64,000 bases of DNA from Acidimicrobiales bacterium AG-410-I20 (lineage in GTDB: Bacteria; Actinomycetota; Acidimicrobiia; Acidimicrobiales; MedAcidi-G1): contig QCKS01000004.1 of NCBI GenBank assembly GCA_003215175.1, forward strand, positions 1 through 64,000, written 5' to 3'. Every line of letters begins with the position of its first letter. Positions within the stretch are counted from its first letter, which is position 1. A program made the translations under genes and the position numbers. Shown here piece after piece: positions 52,917 to 62,447 of the stretch. A model generated the notes under the pieces. The model was not told the DNA's origin, did not search any database, and saw only the letters and a program-made list of their open reading frames with translations.

Positions 52917-54059
52917 TTACATTTTCAATAAAGAAGGCAAGAGTTGATGACCACGAACTAAAGGAGTGTCAGCAACTCCATTTTCAGTAAAGACTCCCCC
53001 AGGACCATTTTCTTGCGAGTCCACCATGAGGTATGGAACCGGATCTGAAGTATGTGTCCGGGTGGTTAAAGGAGTTGCGTGGTCGGGCATCAAAAGCATG
53101 CGCCATGGTCCGAGATCATCAAGCCCAAGTATTAAATCTTTCAAAATTCTCTGATCCCAGTTCTCAAGCGCTTGAACCTTGGCTTCAACATCACCTGCAT
53201 GGCCGGCTTCATCTGTCGCTTCAACATGGATGATGAATAAATCCAATCCCTCTTGCAAACGCTTAAGAGCAATGTCTCTTTTACCTTCGTAGTCGGTATC
53301 ACATTGCCCAGTCGCTCCAGGTATGTTGCAGACTTCAATATCTGTAAGCGTTGCTATCCCTCTCAGTAAGTCAACAGCAGTAACTAAACCAGCTGACTTC
53401 CCGTACATTTCAAGAAAACTCGGCATCTTTGGCATAAATCCCTGTCCCCATAACCAAACCTGTGTTGCCTGAAGATCTGATTCTGCTAACACTTGTTTTG
53501 AATTTTCCATAATTTGAATAAGTGGATCTGATCCTGAGCCAGTTGGTAAAACAAGCGGATCTCCCGTTAAGTCGTGTGGAGGAACGCACGTGGTCTCAAT
53601 CCAACCTGATGGCGCTACCAAAGAATGTCGGAAACTCACTCCAGGGTGAAACGAAACTTCTTCACTACCTAACTCTTCATTTAATTGATTAATGACTATT
53701 GCCGCAGAATCAGAGCTAGGGCTTCCACCCGCATAATCAATCATTATGTCGTTCTCTACTGTCACTAAATTGCAACGAAACGCTATTTGATCATCTGTTA
53801 AAGAAAGGCCCAAAGCTGCTGCTTCAATTGGAGCACGGCCGGTATGAAACTGAGCCGGATCAAACCCGAAAATAGACATATTGCCTACATCGCTACCAGG
53901 TGGCAGTCCTTCTGGAATAACTTGTGCACGACCTACTGTGCCTCTTGCCGCAAGCGCATCGAGGTTAGGGGTATTTGCCGCTTCTAAAGGCGTGCGTCCA
54001 CCCAATTCAGGAACCGGTAAATCCGCGCATCCATCTGGAATACATACAACGTATTTCAT
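52917..54059 (-). CDS. Cofactor-independent phosphoglycerate mutase-like protein, candidate homoserine kinase
   Basis: A 380-residue alkaline-phosphatase-superfamily protein of the archaeal-type phosphoglycerate mutase family. Metal ligands are in IPDGCAD (N-terminus), the active Ser in PPGSDVGNMS (about residue 56), DEAGHAGDVE and the late MPDHATPLTTRTHTSD. The subgroup found beside threonine genes has been proposed to act as homoserine kinase (TIGR02535). It overlaps thrC by 4 bases and occupies the thrB position of the actinobacterial hom-thrC-thrB-rho order, and no GHMP-type thrB is in the window. Phosphoglycerate mutase activity is the alternative. Confidence 0.82.
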   Translation of the reverse strand: MKYVVCIPDGCADLPVPELGGRTPLEAANTPNLDALAARGTVGRAQVIPEGLPPGSDVGNMSIFGFDPAQFHTGRAPIEAAALGLSLTDDQIAFRCNLVTVENDIMIDYAGGSPSSDSAAIVINQLNEELGSEEVSFHPGVSFRHSLVAPSGWIETTCVPPHDLTGDPLVLPTGSGSDPLIQIMENSKQVLAESDLQATQVWLWGQGFMPKMPSFLEMYGKSAGLVTAVDLLRGIATLTDIEVCNIPGATGQCDTDYEGKRDIALKRLQEGLDLFIIHVEATDEAGHAGDVEAKVQALENWDQRILKDLILGLDDLGPWRMLLMPDHATPLTTRTHTSDPVPYLMVDSQENGPGGVFTENGVADTPLVRGHQLLPSLLKM

Positions 54060-55432
54060 GCAACTATCTCTTTAATGTAATTCTGAACTGTTTCTAAATC
54101 ATTAGGTTGCTTATTGAACCATTCTGGTCGTTTCATCAAATCTTTCAAATGAGAAGGCAGCTTTGGATGCACTCCCGTAGCATCTTCTACCGCATCAGGA
54201 AATTTTGCCGGATGAGCAGTAGCAAGAGCAACCATTGGAATATTTTTATTTCTGTGGCACTCACGACCAGCGAGAACTCCTATCGCGCTATGTGGATCTA
54301 GGAGAATTCCTGAATTCTCAGCCTCTTCACTTATGCATCTTTTTACCTGATCATCAACAAAACGAGCTCCACTCCATTCTTTACCTAACTCTTGATGCAG
54401 GTTAGGAGAAATACTGATTTCTTTTTCTTTTCTAAATCTTTTGAGCATCTCATCTACTTTTGCTCCCTCACGGTCAAGTAATTCAAACAGGAGCCTCTCA
54501 AAGTTTGATGAAACCTGTATATCCATGCTTGGAGAAGTAGTTGGTACGACTTCATCTATTCTCATAGTTCCACTTTCAAAAAACCTTGTGAGAATATCGT
54601 TTGTATTTGACCCCACAACTAGCTGATCTACGTTAAGGCCGCCTCTTCGAGCAGCATAACCTGAAAAAACGTTTCCAAAATTCCCCGTTGGCACTGAGAA
54701 AGATACAGGTGAACGACGTCCTCCTAATCTCTCTGCTGCTACAACGAAATAAACAATCTGAGCCATTACTCTCGCCCAGTTGATTGAGTTAATTGCAGAA
54801 AGCTGCATTTTTTGACGGAAATCTATGTCTGCAAACATCCCTTTGACTAAATCTTGACAGTCGTCAAACGTTCCTTCAATAGCAATATTGTGAATGTTTG
54901 CTGACTCAACTGTTGTCATCTGACGGCGTTGTATTTCTGATACACGTCCAGCGGGATGAAGAATGAACATTTCAACATTCTCTTGATCTCGACAGGCTTC
55001 TATAGCTGCAGAACCTGTATCACCAGAAGTTGCTCCAACTATTGTCACTTTCTTATCTCGTCTACCCAATTCGTATTCAAAGAGTTTCCCAACTAATTGA
55101 AGGGCCACATCTTTGAAAGCGAGCGTCGGACCATGAAATAGCTCAAGCAGATACATGCCTTGACCCATATCAACAAGTGGAACGATCTCTTCATGACGGA
55201 AAGTTGAGTAGGTGTCAGCAACTATTTCTTCAAAGATGTTTTGAGGAATAGAAGGTGAAATAAATGGCGTCATGACTTCAATTGCGGTTTCTAAGTAGTC
55301 GCCGGTTCCAGAACCAGAAAACTTTGGCCAAACTTCAGGTACATAAAGGCCACCATCACTTGCTAATCCTTCAAGTAAAACATCGTTGAACTCAAGAACT
55401 TGAGCCGCACCTCTAGTACTGACGTAACGCAT
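54056..55432 (-). CDS. thrC: Threonine synthase (long, E. coli-like form)
   Basis: A 458-residue PLP enzyme converting O-phosphohomoserine to threonine. The start MRYVSTRGAAQVLEFNDVLL and GLASDGGLYVP are typical of the long form. The PLP lysine is in PTLAFKDVALQ (about residue 108) and ATSGDTGSAA follows. The gene lies 2 bases after hom and overlaps the phosphoglycerate-mutase-like gene by 4 bases, so all three should be made together. Domains look complete to the C-terminus. Confidence 0.94.
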   Translation of the reverse strand: MRYVSTRGAAQVLEFNDVLLEGLASDGGLYVPEVWPKFSGSGTGDYLETAIEVMTPFISPSIPQNIFEEIVADTYSTFRHEEIVPLVDMGQGMYLLELFHGPTLAFKDVALQLVGKLFEYELGRRDKKVTIVGATSGDTGSAAIEACRDQENVEMFILHPAGRVSEIQRRQMTTVESANIHNIAIEGTFDDCQDLVKGMFADIDFRQKMQLSAINSINWARVMAQIVYFVVAAERLGGRRSPVSFSVPTGNFGNVFSGYAARRGGLNVDQLVVGSNTNDILTRFFESGTMRIDEVVPTTSPSMDIQVSSNFERLLFELLDREGAKVDEMLKRFRKEKEISISPNLHQELGKEWSGARFVDDQVKRCISEEAENSGILLDPHSAIGVLAGRECHRNKNIPMVALATAHPAKFPDAVEDATGVHPKLPSHLKDLMKRPEWFNKQPNDLETVQNYIKEIVA

Positions 55433-55434
55433 AA

Positions 55435-56733
55435 TTAATCGCCGACAACTCGTAAGACACTGTCAACATTGCTTACAACATCCAGTGATTTGAGACTTTC
55501 AAGGGTGTGAAGCAAGTCTTTCTCATGAACTGAATGTGTAATGAAAGTCAATCTTGCCTCTGAAGCCATACCTTCTTGTTCCATGGATTGGATGGAAACA
55601 CCATGATTTTCAAAAACTTCCGCAACCCGAGCTAACACACCCGGTTGGTCTTCCACTTTCAGATTTAAATAAAACGATGATTCGAAACTCTCCGGTGGGC
55701 AAATTAGAGGTCTGTCAAGTGCCCCGATGAGTGAACCATGACTGCGTTGTAAATTCCCAGACGCATCAATTACATCACCAAATACAGCAGATGCCGTTGG
55801 TCTTCCACCAGCCCCTGGTCCGTAAAACATAAGTTCACCGACAGCATCACCTTCTACAAATACAGCGTTAAAACTGCCATTGACAGCTGCAAGAGGATGA
55901 TCAAAAGGTATTAATGCCGGGTAAACCCTCACCCCAATTTCTGATTTTCCTTCTTGATTTATTATTTGTTCGGCTACCGCTACCAACTTGATGCAATGCC
56001 CTAAGCGATCAGCAAACTTGATGTCTTCAACGGTGATTCCCGAAATTCCTTCATGTTGGACATCCTCAGAAGTTACGTCTGCTCCAAATGCGAGAGTTGC
56101 GAGGATCGCTATTTTCGCGCCTGCGTCATACCCTTCAACATCATAAGTTGAATCGAGTTCCGCATATCCGAGCTCCTGTGCTTCCAATAAAGCCTCATCA
56201 AAAGAAACACCATCTTGTGTCATCCGAGTCAATATGAAATTTGTTGTTCCATTAATGATCCCACGAATTCGAGTAATTGGTTCTCCAGACAATGACTCAC
56301 GCAGAGGCCTCACCACTGGAATGCCCCCTGCTACCGCGGCCTCAAAAAGTAAGTCGACTCCCGACTTTTCTGCAGCGGCATAAAGTTCTGCTCCGTGTTG
56401 AGCTAACAGCTCTTTATTTGCCGTTACAACGGGTTGGCCGGAATTTAACGCGCCAAGTATGAGTTCACGTGCTGGTTCTATGCCTCCCATTACTTCAACA
56501 ATCAAGTTGATTTCGGGATTACCTATAACCGATGACGCATCAGTGGTCAGAACTTCATTCGGTAATGGTATTGAGCGTTCTTTATTTATGTCATTAACAA
56601 CAATTGCCTCAATGCTTAGATCTAAGCCTGTGCGGTGTTTAACGGAGTCGCGCTGTTCTGTTAATAAGTGAACAAGCGCAGCTCCAACGGTGCCGCAGCC
56701 AAGTAGTCCTATATGAATTGAAGATGATTTCAT
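55435..56733 (-). CDS. hom: Homoserine dehydrogenase with ACT domain
   Basis: A 432-residue homoserine dehydrogenase, which reduces aspartate semialdehyde to homoserine. The NAD(P) motif is GLLGCGTVGAALVHLL (about residues 9-24). The catalytic core includes GIINGTTNFILTRM (about 165) and EAQELGYAELDSTYDVEG. A C-terminal ACT domain (~350-430, QPGVLARVAEVFENHGV) implies threonine feedback control. It follows lysA by 42 bases and precedes thrC by 2. Confidence 0.95.
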   Translation of the reverse strand: MKSSSIHIGLLGCGTVGAALVHLLTEQRDSVKHRTGLDLSIEAIVVNDINKERSIPLPNEVLTTDASSVIGNPEINLIVEVMGGIEPARELILGALNSGQPVVTANKELLAQHGAELYAAAEKSGVDLLFEAAVAGGIPVVRPLRESLSGEPITRIRGIINGTTNFILTRMTQDGVSFDEALLEAQELGYAELDSTYDVEGYDAGAKIAILATLAFGADVTSEDVQHEGISGITVEDIKFADRLGHCIKLVAVAEQIINQEGKSEIGVRVYPALIPFDHPLAAVNGSFNAVFVEGDAVGELMFYGPGAGGRPTASAVFGDVIDASGNLQRSHGSLIGALDRPLICPPESFESSFYLNLKVEDQPGVLARVAEVFENHGVSIQSMEQEGMASEARLTFITHSVHEKDLLHTLESLKSLDVVSNVDSVLRVVGD

Positions 56734-56775
56734 AGATACAACGGTACTCCTGTAAATAGGTTGATGGGGTGTGAT

Positions 56776-58047
56776 TTATCGTTCCCGCCGAACTAAGTCT
56801 GCGAAAGTTTCTCTGGCCACAACTTCTTTAGCTTCTCCCTCTTTTACAAAAATTACAGAGGGTCTCAAAATTTGATTGTAATTTGATCCCATTGAGTGGC
56901 CATAAGCACCTGTTACTGGTGTTGCAATAACATCACCTACTGTCATATCGGATGGGACCCATCCTTCGCGAACTAGGAGGTCACCAGACTCACAGTGCTT
57001 TCCCACGACTCGAATTGACTGGTCACGGACAGCATTCGTGGATCGGGGAAGGAAAGTCTCGTAACCGGAACCATAAAGAACAGGACGCGGATTATCGCTC
57101 ATACCTCCATCAACGGCTACATACGTACGTAGACCCTCAAGATGTTTGATTGTTCCTACTCGGTATAAGGTAACTGCTGCAGACGCGGCAATGGCTCGCC
57201 CAGGTTCAGCAGTAACTTTGGCTTTTATGTTGGATTGTGAACAGGCAGATTTAACTGCCTCTCCCCATTCTGTAATTGAAGGAGCATTGTCTTCTTCTAA
57301 ATAAGAAACGCCAAGCCCTCCACCTATAGAAAGTTCGGGCAGGTTAAGTGGGTTAGAGAACTCTGCCATAACCTCAACGGCCTTAACGAAAGAGTCGACT
57401 TTGAAGACTTGGCTTCCGATATGAGCGTGGATGCCTACTAGTTCCACTGCCTCTGTGTGTGCAGCTTTTTCTATAGCTTTAGTAGCAATGCCTGTTGAGA
57501 CGGTAAATCCAAACTTTGAATCGTCTTGACCGGTTGAAATAAATTCATGTGTATGCGCTTCTACACCAGGAGTAATACGAAGTAAAATTTTTGGGGATAT
57601 CCCTGTTTCCTGATGAAGAATTTCTAGTCGATCTAGCTCATCAAACGAGTCGACAATGATTCGTGATACGCCTGCTTCTATTGCCATTCGTAGTTCTTGT
57701 TCGCTTTTATTGTTGCCATGCATAATCAAGCGGCTTCCATCTATTCCTGCATGGAGGGCCATATAGAGTTCGCCACCGGTTGCTACATCTATATTCATAC
57801 CTTCTTCTACGGCCAGCCGAGACATAGCGGCGCATAAAAAAGCTTTTCCTGCGTATGCAACGCCTTCTCCAAAGGCTTCGACAGCTTCTCGGCACCGGGC
57901 CCTCAAATGATTCTCGTCATAGACAAAAAGAGGTGTGCCGAATTGTTCTGCTAACTCGACTAAATCGCACCCCCCAATGGAGCCGCGGCCATTTGCATCG
58001 ATCGTAGTGTTGTCAGGTAGTAGCCGTGAAGGAATAGGGTCAGCCAT
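56776..58047 (-). CDS. lysA: Diaminopimelate decarboxylase
   Basis: A 423-residue fold-type III PLP decarboxylase that makes L-lysine from meso-diaminopimelate. The PLP lysine lies in VAYAGKAFLC (about residue 54). HIGSQ, GGGLGV and the EPGRAI block bind PLP, and CESGDLL supplies the active-site Cys from the partner subunit. The ATG at 58047 has GGAG 6 bases before it and overlaps the argS stop by 8 bases. The longer reading to 58065 lacks this support. Confidence 0.95.
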   Translation of the reverse strand: MADPIPSRLLPDNTTIDANGRGSIGGCDLVELAEQFGTPLFVYDENHLRARCREAVEAFGEGVAYAGKAFLCAAMSRLAVEEGMNIDVATGGELYMALHAGIDGSRLIMHGNNKSEQELRMAIEAGVSRIIVDSFDELDRLEILHQETGISPKILLRITPGVEAHTHEFISTGQDDSKFGFTVSTGIATKAIEKAAHTEAVELVGIHAHIGSQVFKVDSFVKAVEVMAEFSNPLNLPELSIGGGLGVSYLEEDNAPSITEWGEAVKSACSQSNIKAKVTAEPGRAIAASAAVTLYRVGTIKHLEGLRTYVAVDGGMSDNPRPVLYGSGYETFLPRSTNAVRDQSIRVVGKHCESGDLLVREGWVPSDMTVGDVIATPVTGAYGHSMGSNYNQILRPSVIFVKEGEAKEVVARETFADLVRRER

Positions 58048-59680
58048 TTGATTCTCCGTTCTCATCTTCTCTCCACATTTCTTTCGGAGCGCTTACACCT
58101 AGGAGATCAAGAGAAACTACTAACCCGACGCGTGATGCTTCAACTAGCCACAGTCTCGCTTCAGTAAGTTCAGTATCTATATCTTCCCCGATGATTCGAC
58201 AGTCGTGGTAGAAGCTGTGGAATAAGGATGCGAAGTCTCGTGCCCAGTTGGTTATTCGATGTGGGGCTATTTCTTGTGTAGAACGAAGAACGGTCTCGGG
58301 GAGTTCTTGTAACGCTCGGAGTATTGCCAACTCACGTGGGTTATTGAGTAAAGACAGATTTACCTTTTCTACTGGTGGAAGCGTTACCCCTTCCTGGTCA
58401 GCTTTTTTCATTATTGAATGAATTCTGGCATGAGCATACTGAACGTAGAAAACAGGATTCTCGTTTACTTGCTGAGCGACTAGTTCAAGATCAAAATTCT
58501 GTGAAGAGTCAACTGATAACAGTAGGTAGGTGAAGCGTGCGGCATCGGAACCAACTTCTTGTATGACTTCGGATAGTTCAACAATGTCTCCAGTACGTTT
58601 TGATATTTTTACTTCTTCTCCGTCGCGTTGTAGTCGAACCATCTGTGTAATCGCTATTTGAAGATCTTCTGGTTTGTGTTTTAGCGCAGACATTGCTGCA
58701 TGCATTCGAGTGATATATCCGTGATGATCAGCTCCCCACACATTTACTAGTAGATCTGCTCGTTCAAATTTGTCTCTGTGATAAGCGATATCTGGAAGTA
58801 GATATGTATATTCCCCATCGGATTTCACTAAAACCCGGTCTTTATCATCGCCCCATTGGGTGCTTTGAAGCCAAACTGCTCCATCTGATTCAAATACGGC
58901 CCTAGCTTCTTGTAGGTCGGTGAGCGTTGATTCAATCGCCCCCGAATCAACCATTGACTTTTCTGAGAACCAATTGTCGAAATGGATATTTAGCGCTTCT
59001 AGCGTTTCCCGATGAGAACGTAAGGCTCGTTGATACCCCCATTCAAAAGGGTCGGCATCTGATGGCATTTCTGCAGCCCATTCTCTTACATACTCTCCGT
59101 GGTATCCGCCTTCGGGAACTTCCGCATTAGAGGCTCTGGCTGAAAGTGATTCCACATAAAGCCTCATTTGAGCACCTCGATCGTTAATGTAGAAATCTCG
59201 CTGAACTGAATATCCACATTTCTGGTATAGGCGAGCTACTGAATCCCCGAAGCAGGCCCCTCTTCCATGCCCTGCATGAAGTGGCCCGGTTGGGTTTGCA
59301 CTTACAAATTCCACTATGACTCTTTGATTTTCACCAACGTTGTGTGCTGCCCAAGAATCTGTACCCGCTGTAACTACTTGAACAAGTACTTCATGAAGCC
59401 AAGCGTCATTTAGTTTGAAATTAATGAATCCAGGTCCTGCGATTTGGATTTCTTCAACAAAATCAGGTGATTGCTGTTCTAGGGTTGCAGCAATTTCTGA
59501 GGCTAGATCGCGTGGATTGCGATTAAGGTTTTTAGCAGTTGCAAGAGCGATATTTGTTGACCAATCTCCATGATCTGTATTTGCAGGGCGCTCTAGGTGG
59601 ATCTTCTGTAAGGAAAAGTCCACATTTAAATCATGTAAAGCTTGTTCAATGGCTTCAATCAGCCTGTCGCGTACGTTCAT
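58040..59680 (-). CDS. argS: Arginyl-tRNA synthetase
   Basis: A 546-residue class I synthetase. The HIGH-type motif is PTGPLHAGHGRG (about residue 133), and the KMSKS-type loop is KISKRTG (about 365). The N-terminal Add-1 domain (~1-85) and the C-terminal DALR anticodon-binding domain (from ~425) are both present. It starts the argS-lysA-hom-thrC run and overlaps lysA by 8 bases. The tRNA-Arg(CCG) gene lies at 62448. Confidence 0.95.
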   Translation of the reverse strand: MNVRDRLIEAIEQALHDLNVDFSLQKIHLERPANTDHGDWSTNIALATAKNLNRNPRDLASEIAATLEQQSPDFVEEIQIAGPGFINFKLNDAWLHEVLVQVVTAGTDSWAAHNVGENQRVIVEFVSANPTGPLHAGHGRGACFGDSVARLYQKCGYSVQRDFYINDRGAQMRLYVESLSARASNAEVPEGGYHGEYVREWAAEMPSDADPFEWGYQRALRSHRETLEALNIHFDNWFSEKSMVDSGAIESTLTDLQEARAVFESDGAVWLQSTQWGDDKDRVLVKSDGEYTYLLPDIAYHRDKFERADLLVNVWGADHHGYITRMHAAMSALKHKPEDLQIAITQMVRLQRDGEEVKISKRTGDIVELSEVIQEVGSDAARFTYLLLSVDSSQNFDLELVAQQVNENPVFYVQYAHARIHSIMKKADQEGVTLPPVEKVNLSLLNNPRELAILRALQELPETVLRSTQEIAPHRITNWARDFASLFHSFYHDCRIIGEDIDTELTEARLWLVEASRVGLVVSLDLLGVSAPKEMWREDENGESNG

Positions 59681-59792
59681 TTAAAATCCAAAGTTGAGGA
59701 AAATTACAGTTTCTACCGCTATCCAGATATTACCGGAAGCGGCTCCCTCTCTGGGTATGGTTTTAAAAGAAGGGGCGCTGAGTTTTTTTAGC

Positions 59793-60089
59793 TTAAGCTC
59801 TTGATCCTGTAAAAGTAGCGGTGCCGAATGCTCCTAATTTGGACTCTCCGGTTATTGTGTCTCCATCTACTGTCGCGGTTGATTCAATTGTGATCGCCAT
59901 TGGAGATGTAATGTTTACTTTCCAGGTGTAGACCCCATCGCCTACTTGTCCTTCTTCTATTTCTAGTGCTCCTTGGGGTCCAGACATTGTCCCTGTCAAA
60001 GTGTCTCCATCTGTTGCCAAAGTAAGGGTTCCTTCTTGAGCTCCCATTGGGCTTTGAAGGGTTACGTTCCACGTGCCGTCGATGCTCAT
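59793..60089 (-). CDS. Small beta-rich (lipocalin-like) protein
   Basis: A 98-residue protein made almost entirely of short beta strands with repeated G-T/D-G turns (GTWNVTLQSP, GDTLTGTMSG, DGDTITGESKLG). This suggests a small beta barrel of lipocalin or avidin type. No signal peptide is present, so it is cytoplasmic. AAAGGA lies 7 bases before the ATG. The function is unknown, and ligand binding is a guess. Confidence 0.7.
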   Translation of the reverse strand: MSIDGTWNVTLQSPMGAQEGTLTLATDGDTLTGTMSGPQGALEIEEGQVGDGVYTWKVNITSPMAITIESTATVDGDTITGESKLGAFGTATFTGSRA

Positions 60090-60134
60090 TTATGTTCCTT
60101 TCTAGGTTTGTACTCCGATCGTAGTTTATTTTTT

Positions 60135-61037
60135 CTAACTATCCCTCACCGAAACTGTCATCTCTGCTTCTCGTTTTACGACCAAAATTAAAACAGAAAT
60201 TACGACAAACATGCCGGAAACTTGAATGATCGTGACACTTTCATTCAAGAATAGCCAAGCACCTATGCTTGAAATCACTGGGATGGCAAGCATGATTATT
60301 CCGGCAAATGAAAGAGACACGTGTAAGTGCGCCCAGTTCATAAGCAGGTGTCCTGTCCCCGGGACCATCAACAGGACAAAAAGCAATACCCATTCTTTGA
60401 ATGATGGGAATGGAATTGCAAGCGTATTTGCCTCTACTGCAACTATTGGGAAAACAGTTACTGATGCGACAAGCATCGCAACGGATTGAAGAGTGAATGT
60501 ATCTACTTCGCTTCGTACGTTCTTTACTGCGACAAAATAGGCAGAAAATAAAATCATGGCAGCGAATGCTAAAAGGTCGCCACGTGGACTCCATGACAAT
60601 TCGTTTGAAGCTCCCAGAATTACTAAAGTTACTCCTCCTATTGCGACGAACGATGCTCCTACCAGCCACCTAGTGACTGATTCTTGAAATTGTTTTGAGC
60701 CCACAGCAAGAAGAACTATTGTCTGCAAAGTCCCAATCATTGTTGCGTTGGCGACTGTGGTATTCCGAAGTGCGGTAAAGAACACAGCTAGCTCTAACCC
60801 AAGGAGGATCCCAGGCAAGGCAACCAGTCGAAGCTTCTTTAAGTTAATTCTTCGCCCAGTCAGGAAATAAACTGTTGAGTAGAGCACTCCTCCGAGAAGT
60901 AGACGCCAGAATGCTATTTGAAGCCCTGGCAAATCCGTCCCTGCAACTACTACATTCCCCGCCGACCAACAAAATACGGCAGCTATTGTCGCCAAATGTC
61001 CGAAATTTAATTCGGAAGAATTTTTTATAGGCATCAC
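60135..61037 (-). CDS. EamA/DMT-family transporter
   Basis: A 300-residue ten-helix membrane protein with two EamA repeats. The first (~15-145) contains WSAGNVVVAGTDLPGLQIAFWRLLLGG split by helices, and the second (~155-290) ends ESVTIIQVSGMFVVISVLI. DMT-superfamily members export or import metabolites such as amino acids or nucleotide sugars. The cargo is unknown. It is divergent from the ROK kinase gene. Confidence 0.87.
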   Translation of the reverse strand: MMPIKNSSELNFGHLATIAAVFCWSAGNVVVAGTDLPGLQIAFWRLLLGGVLYSTVYFLTGRRINLKKLRLVALPGILLGLELAVFFTALRNTTVANATMIGTLQTIVLLAVGSKQFQESVTRWLVGASFVAIGGVTLVILGASNELSWSPRGDLLAFAAMILFSAYFVAVKNVRSEVDTFTLQSVAMLVASVTVFPIVAVEANTLAIPFPSFKEWVLLFVLLMVPGTGHLLMNWAHLHVSLSFAGIIMLAIPVISSIGAWLFLNESVTIIQVSGMFVVISVLILVVKREAEMTVSVRDS

Positions 61038-61075
61038 GCTTTCACACTAGATGCAACTATGACTCGATAGAGCCA

Positions 61076-61081
61076 TATCCT
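61076..61081 (+). promoter_or_regulatory. Candidate -10 element of a leaderless ROK-kinase transcript
   Basis: TATCCT ends 7 bases before the ATG at 61089, with no ribosome binding site. It sits in the 51-base gap between the divergent EamA and ROK genes. Confidence 0.4.
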
Positions 61082-61088
61082 ATTTTTA

Positions 61089-62039
61089 ATGATTGTTGGT
61101 TTAGATATAGGCGGCACAAATATTCGTGCTCTATTAATACGTCCAGAAACGGGTGAGATTATTAATCGGAGACAGGAATCAAGCGCTGGCAACGAAAATG
61201 AACTGCTCTCTAGCCTCACAAAAATAATTGAGTCCTTTTCAGAAGTATCTGAAAAAGAAATAACCGGTGTTGGTCTTGCTATAGCAGGGCTAATTGGTCG
61301 AGATGGGATAGTTCACTACTCCCCTAATCTGCCAAATCTTGTTGAATTTCCAATCGGAACACACCTACAAGATCTAACTGGCCTTCCAATCTTTGTTGGC
61401 AATGATGCAACAGCCGGAGCTTGGGCTGAAGCAAAGCTAGGAGCCGGTCGAGAAATCGACAACTTTGCTTTCGTTGCGTTAGGTACAGGAATAGGGACTG
61501 GGCTAGTTGTAAATAAAAAAATCGTCTTAGGAGCGCATGGATTCGCCGGTGAAGCAGGACACGCAACTACACAATCAGATGGCCCAACTCATATAACTGG
61601 CCTCAGCGGGTCTTGGGAATATTTTGCCTCCGGCAATGCTCTAGGGCGGCTAGGTAGAGAAGCTGCACAAAAAGGAAAGTTCGCTCTTGGCCTTGAGTTG
61701 GCTAATTCAGAAGAACAGATAACCGGTCTTCATGTTTCCGAAGGAGTATTTAATGAAGACCAACAATCACTTGTTATTTTTGATGAATTTTGTCGCCAGG
61801 TGGCTATTGGAATCTCAAATCTGATCACCATTTTAGATACAGAAGAAATCATCCTTGGAGGAGGACTAGTGCAAATCGGGGATCAACTAGTCTCTGGGGT
61901 GGAAAAATGGCTTCCAGAATTCGTATTTGGTTGGAAGCACCGTCCGAAAGTGCCAGTCCGCCTTGCAGAGTTAGGCATAGATGCCGGTTCTCTTGGGGCT
62001 GGATTATTAATTAATGAAATGAGAAAAGATAACAAATGA
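61089..62039 (+). CDS. ROK-family sugar kinase-like protein without zinc cysteines
   Basis: A 316-residue ROK protein, probably a glucokinase or N-acetyl-sugar kinase. The phosphate motif is VGLDIGGTNIR (residues 3-13), the catalytic Asp is in VGNDATAGAWAE (about 101), and ALGTGIGTG follows. The family's zinc site, with CxCGxxGCxE after GEAGH, is missing: the same segment here reads THITGLSGSWE, with no cysteine. Kinases lacking zinc exist, but it is an unusual form. Its stop overlaps the PPOX gene start by 4 bases. Confidence 0.83.
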   Translation: MIVGLDIGGTNIRALLIRPETGEIINRRQESSAGNENELLSSLTKIIESFSEVSEKEITGVGLAIAGLIGRDGIVHYSPNLPNLVEFPIGTHLQDLTGLPIFVGNDATAGAWAEAKLGAGREIDNFAFVALGTGIGTGLVVNKKIVLGAHGFAGEAGHATTQSDGPTHITGLSGSWEYFASGNALGRLGREAAQKGKFALGLELANSEEQITGLHVSEGVFNEDQQSLVIFDEFCRQVAIGISNLITILDTEEIILGGGLVQIGDQLVSGVEKWLPEFVFGWKHRPKVPVRLAELGIDAGSLGAGLLINEMRKDNK

Positions 62040-62422
62040 TCGCTAGTGAGAAATACGTATCATTCACTACTTTTACCCGCTCAGGTAAAGCAAAGTCTTT
62101 ACCTGTTTGGATAGCTGATTTAGGAGACGGAACCTGTGGTTTTACGACTGACTTAAATGCTTGGAAAGTCAAGCGACTCTCTAACGACCACAACGTCACT
62201 TTACAGCCGTGCAACATCAGAGGAGTCATTAAAGAAGGCTCAGAGATTGTTCACGGCACCGCTCAGGTCGTAACTGACGATGAATTTAAGAGAGTTTTAA
62301 AAGCAATAAATGCCAAGTACGGACTCTTGTCTTATCTCATCCACTTTGATTTTCGTAAATGGTTTCGAAAAGGTTCCGAAAAACCTTCAACGGCGGCGAT
62401 CATCATCTCCATGAATAGTTAA
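62036..62422 (+). CDS. PPOX-class F420-dependent oxidoreductase
   Basis: A 128-residue split beta-barrel flavin/F420-binding protein. The pattern YVSFTTFTRSGKAKSLPVWI with a following GFTTDLNAWKVKRL (basic phosphate-binding segment) is that of actinobacterial Rv1155-like F420 reductases. It overlaps the ROK gene by 4 bases. The substrate is unknown. The F420 assignment rests on the family and on the F420 genes nearby. Confidence 0.82.
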   Translation: MIASEKYVSFTTFTRSGKAKSLPVWIADLGDGTCGFTTDLNAWKVKRLSNDHNVTLQPCNIRGVIKEGSEIVHGTAQVVTDDEFKRVLKAINAKYGLLSYLIHFDFRKWFRKGSEKPSTAAIIISMNS

Positions 62423-62447
62423 CGTAATAAATGAATCAAATTTTCTA

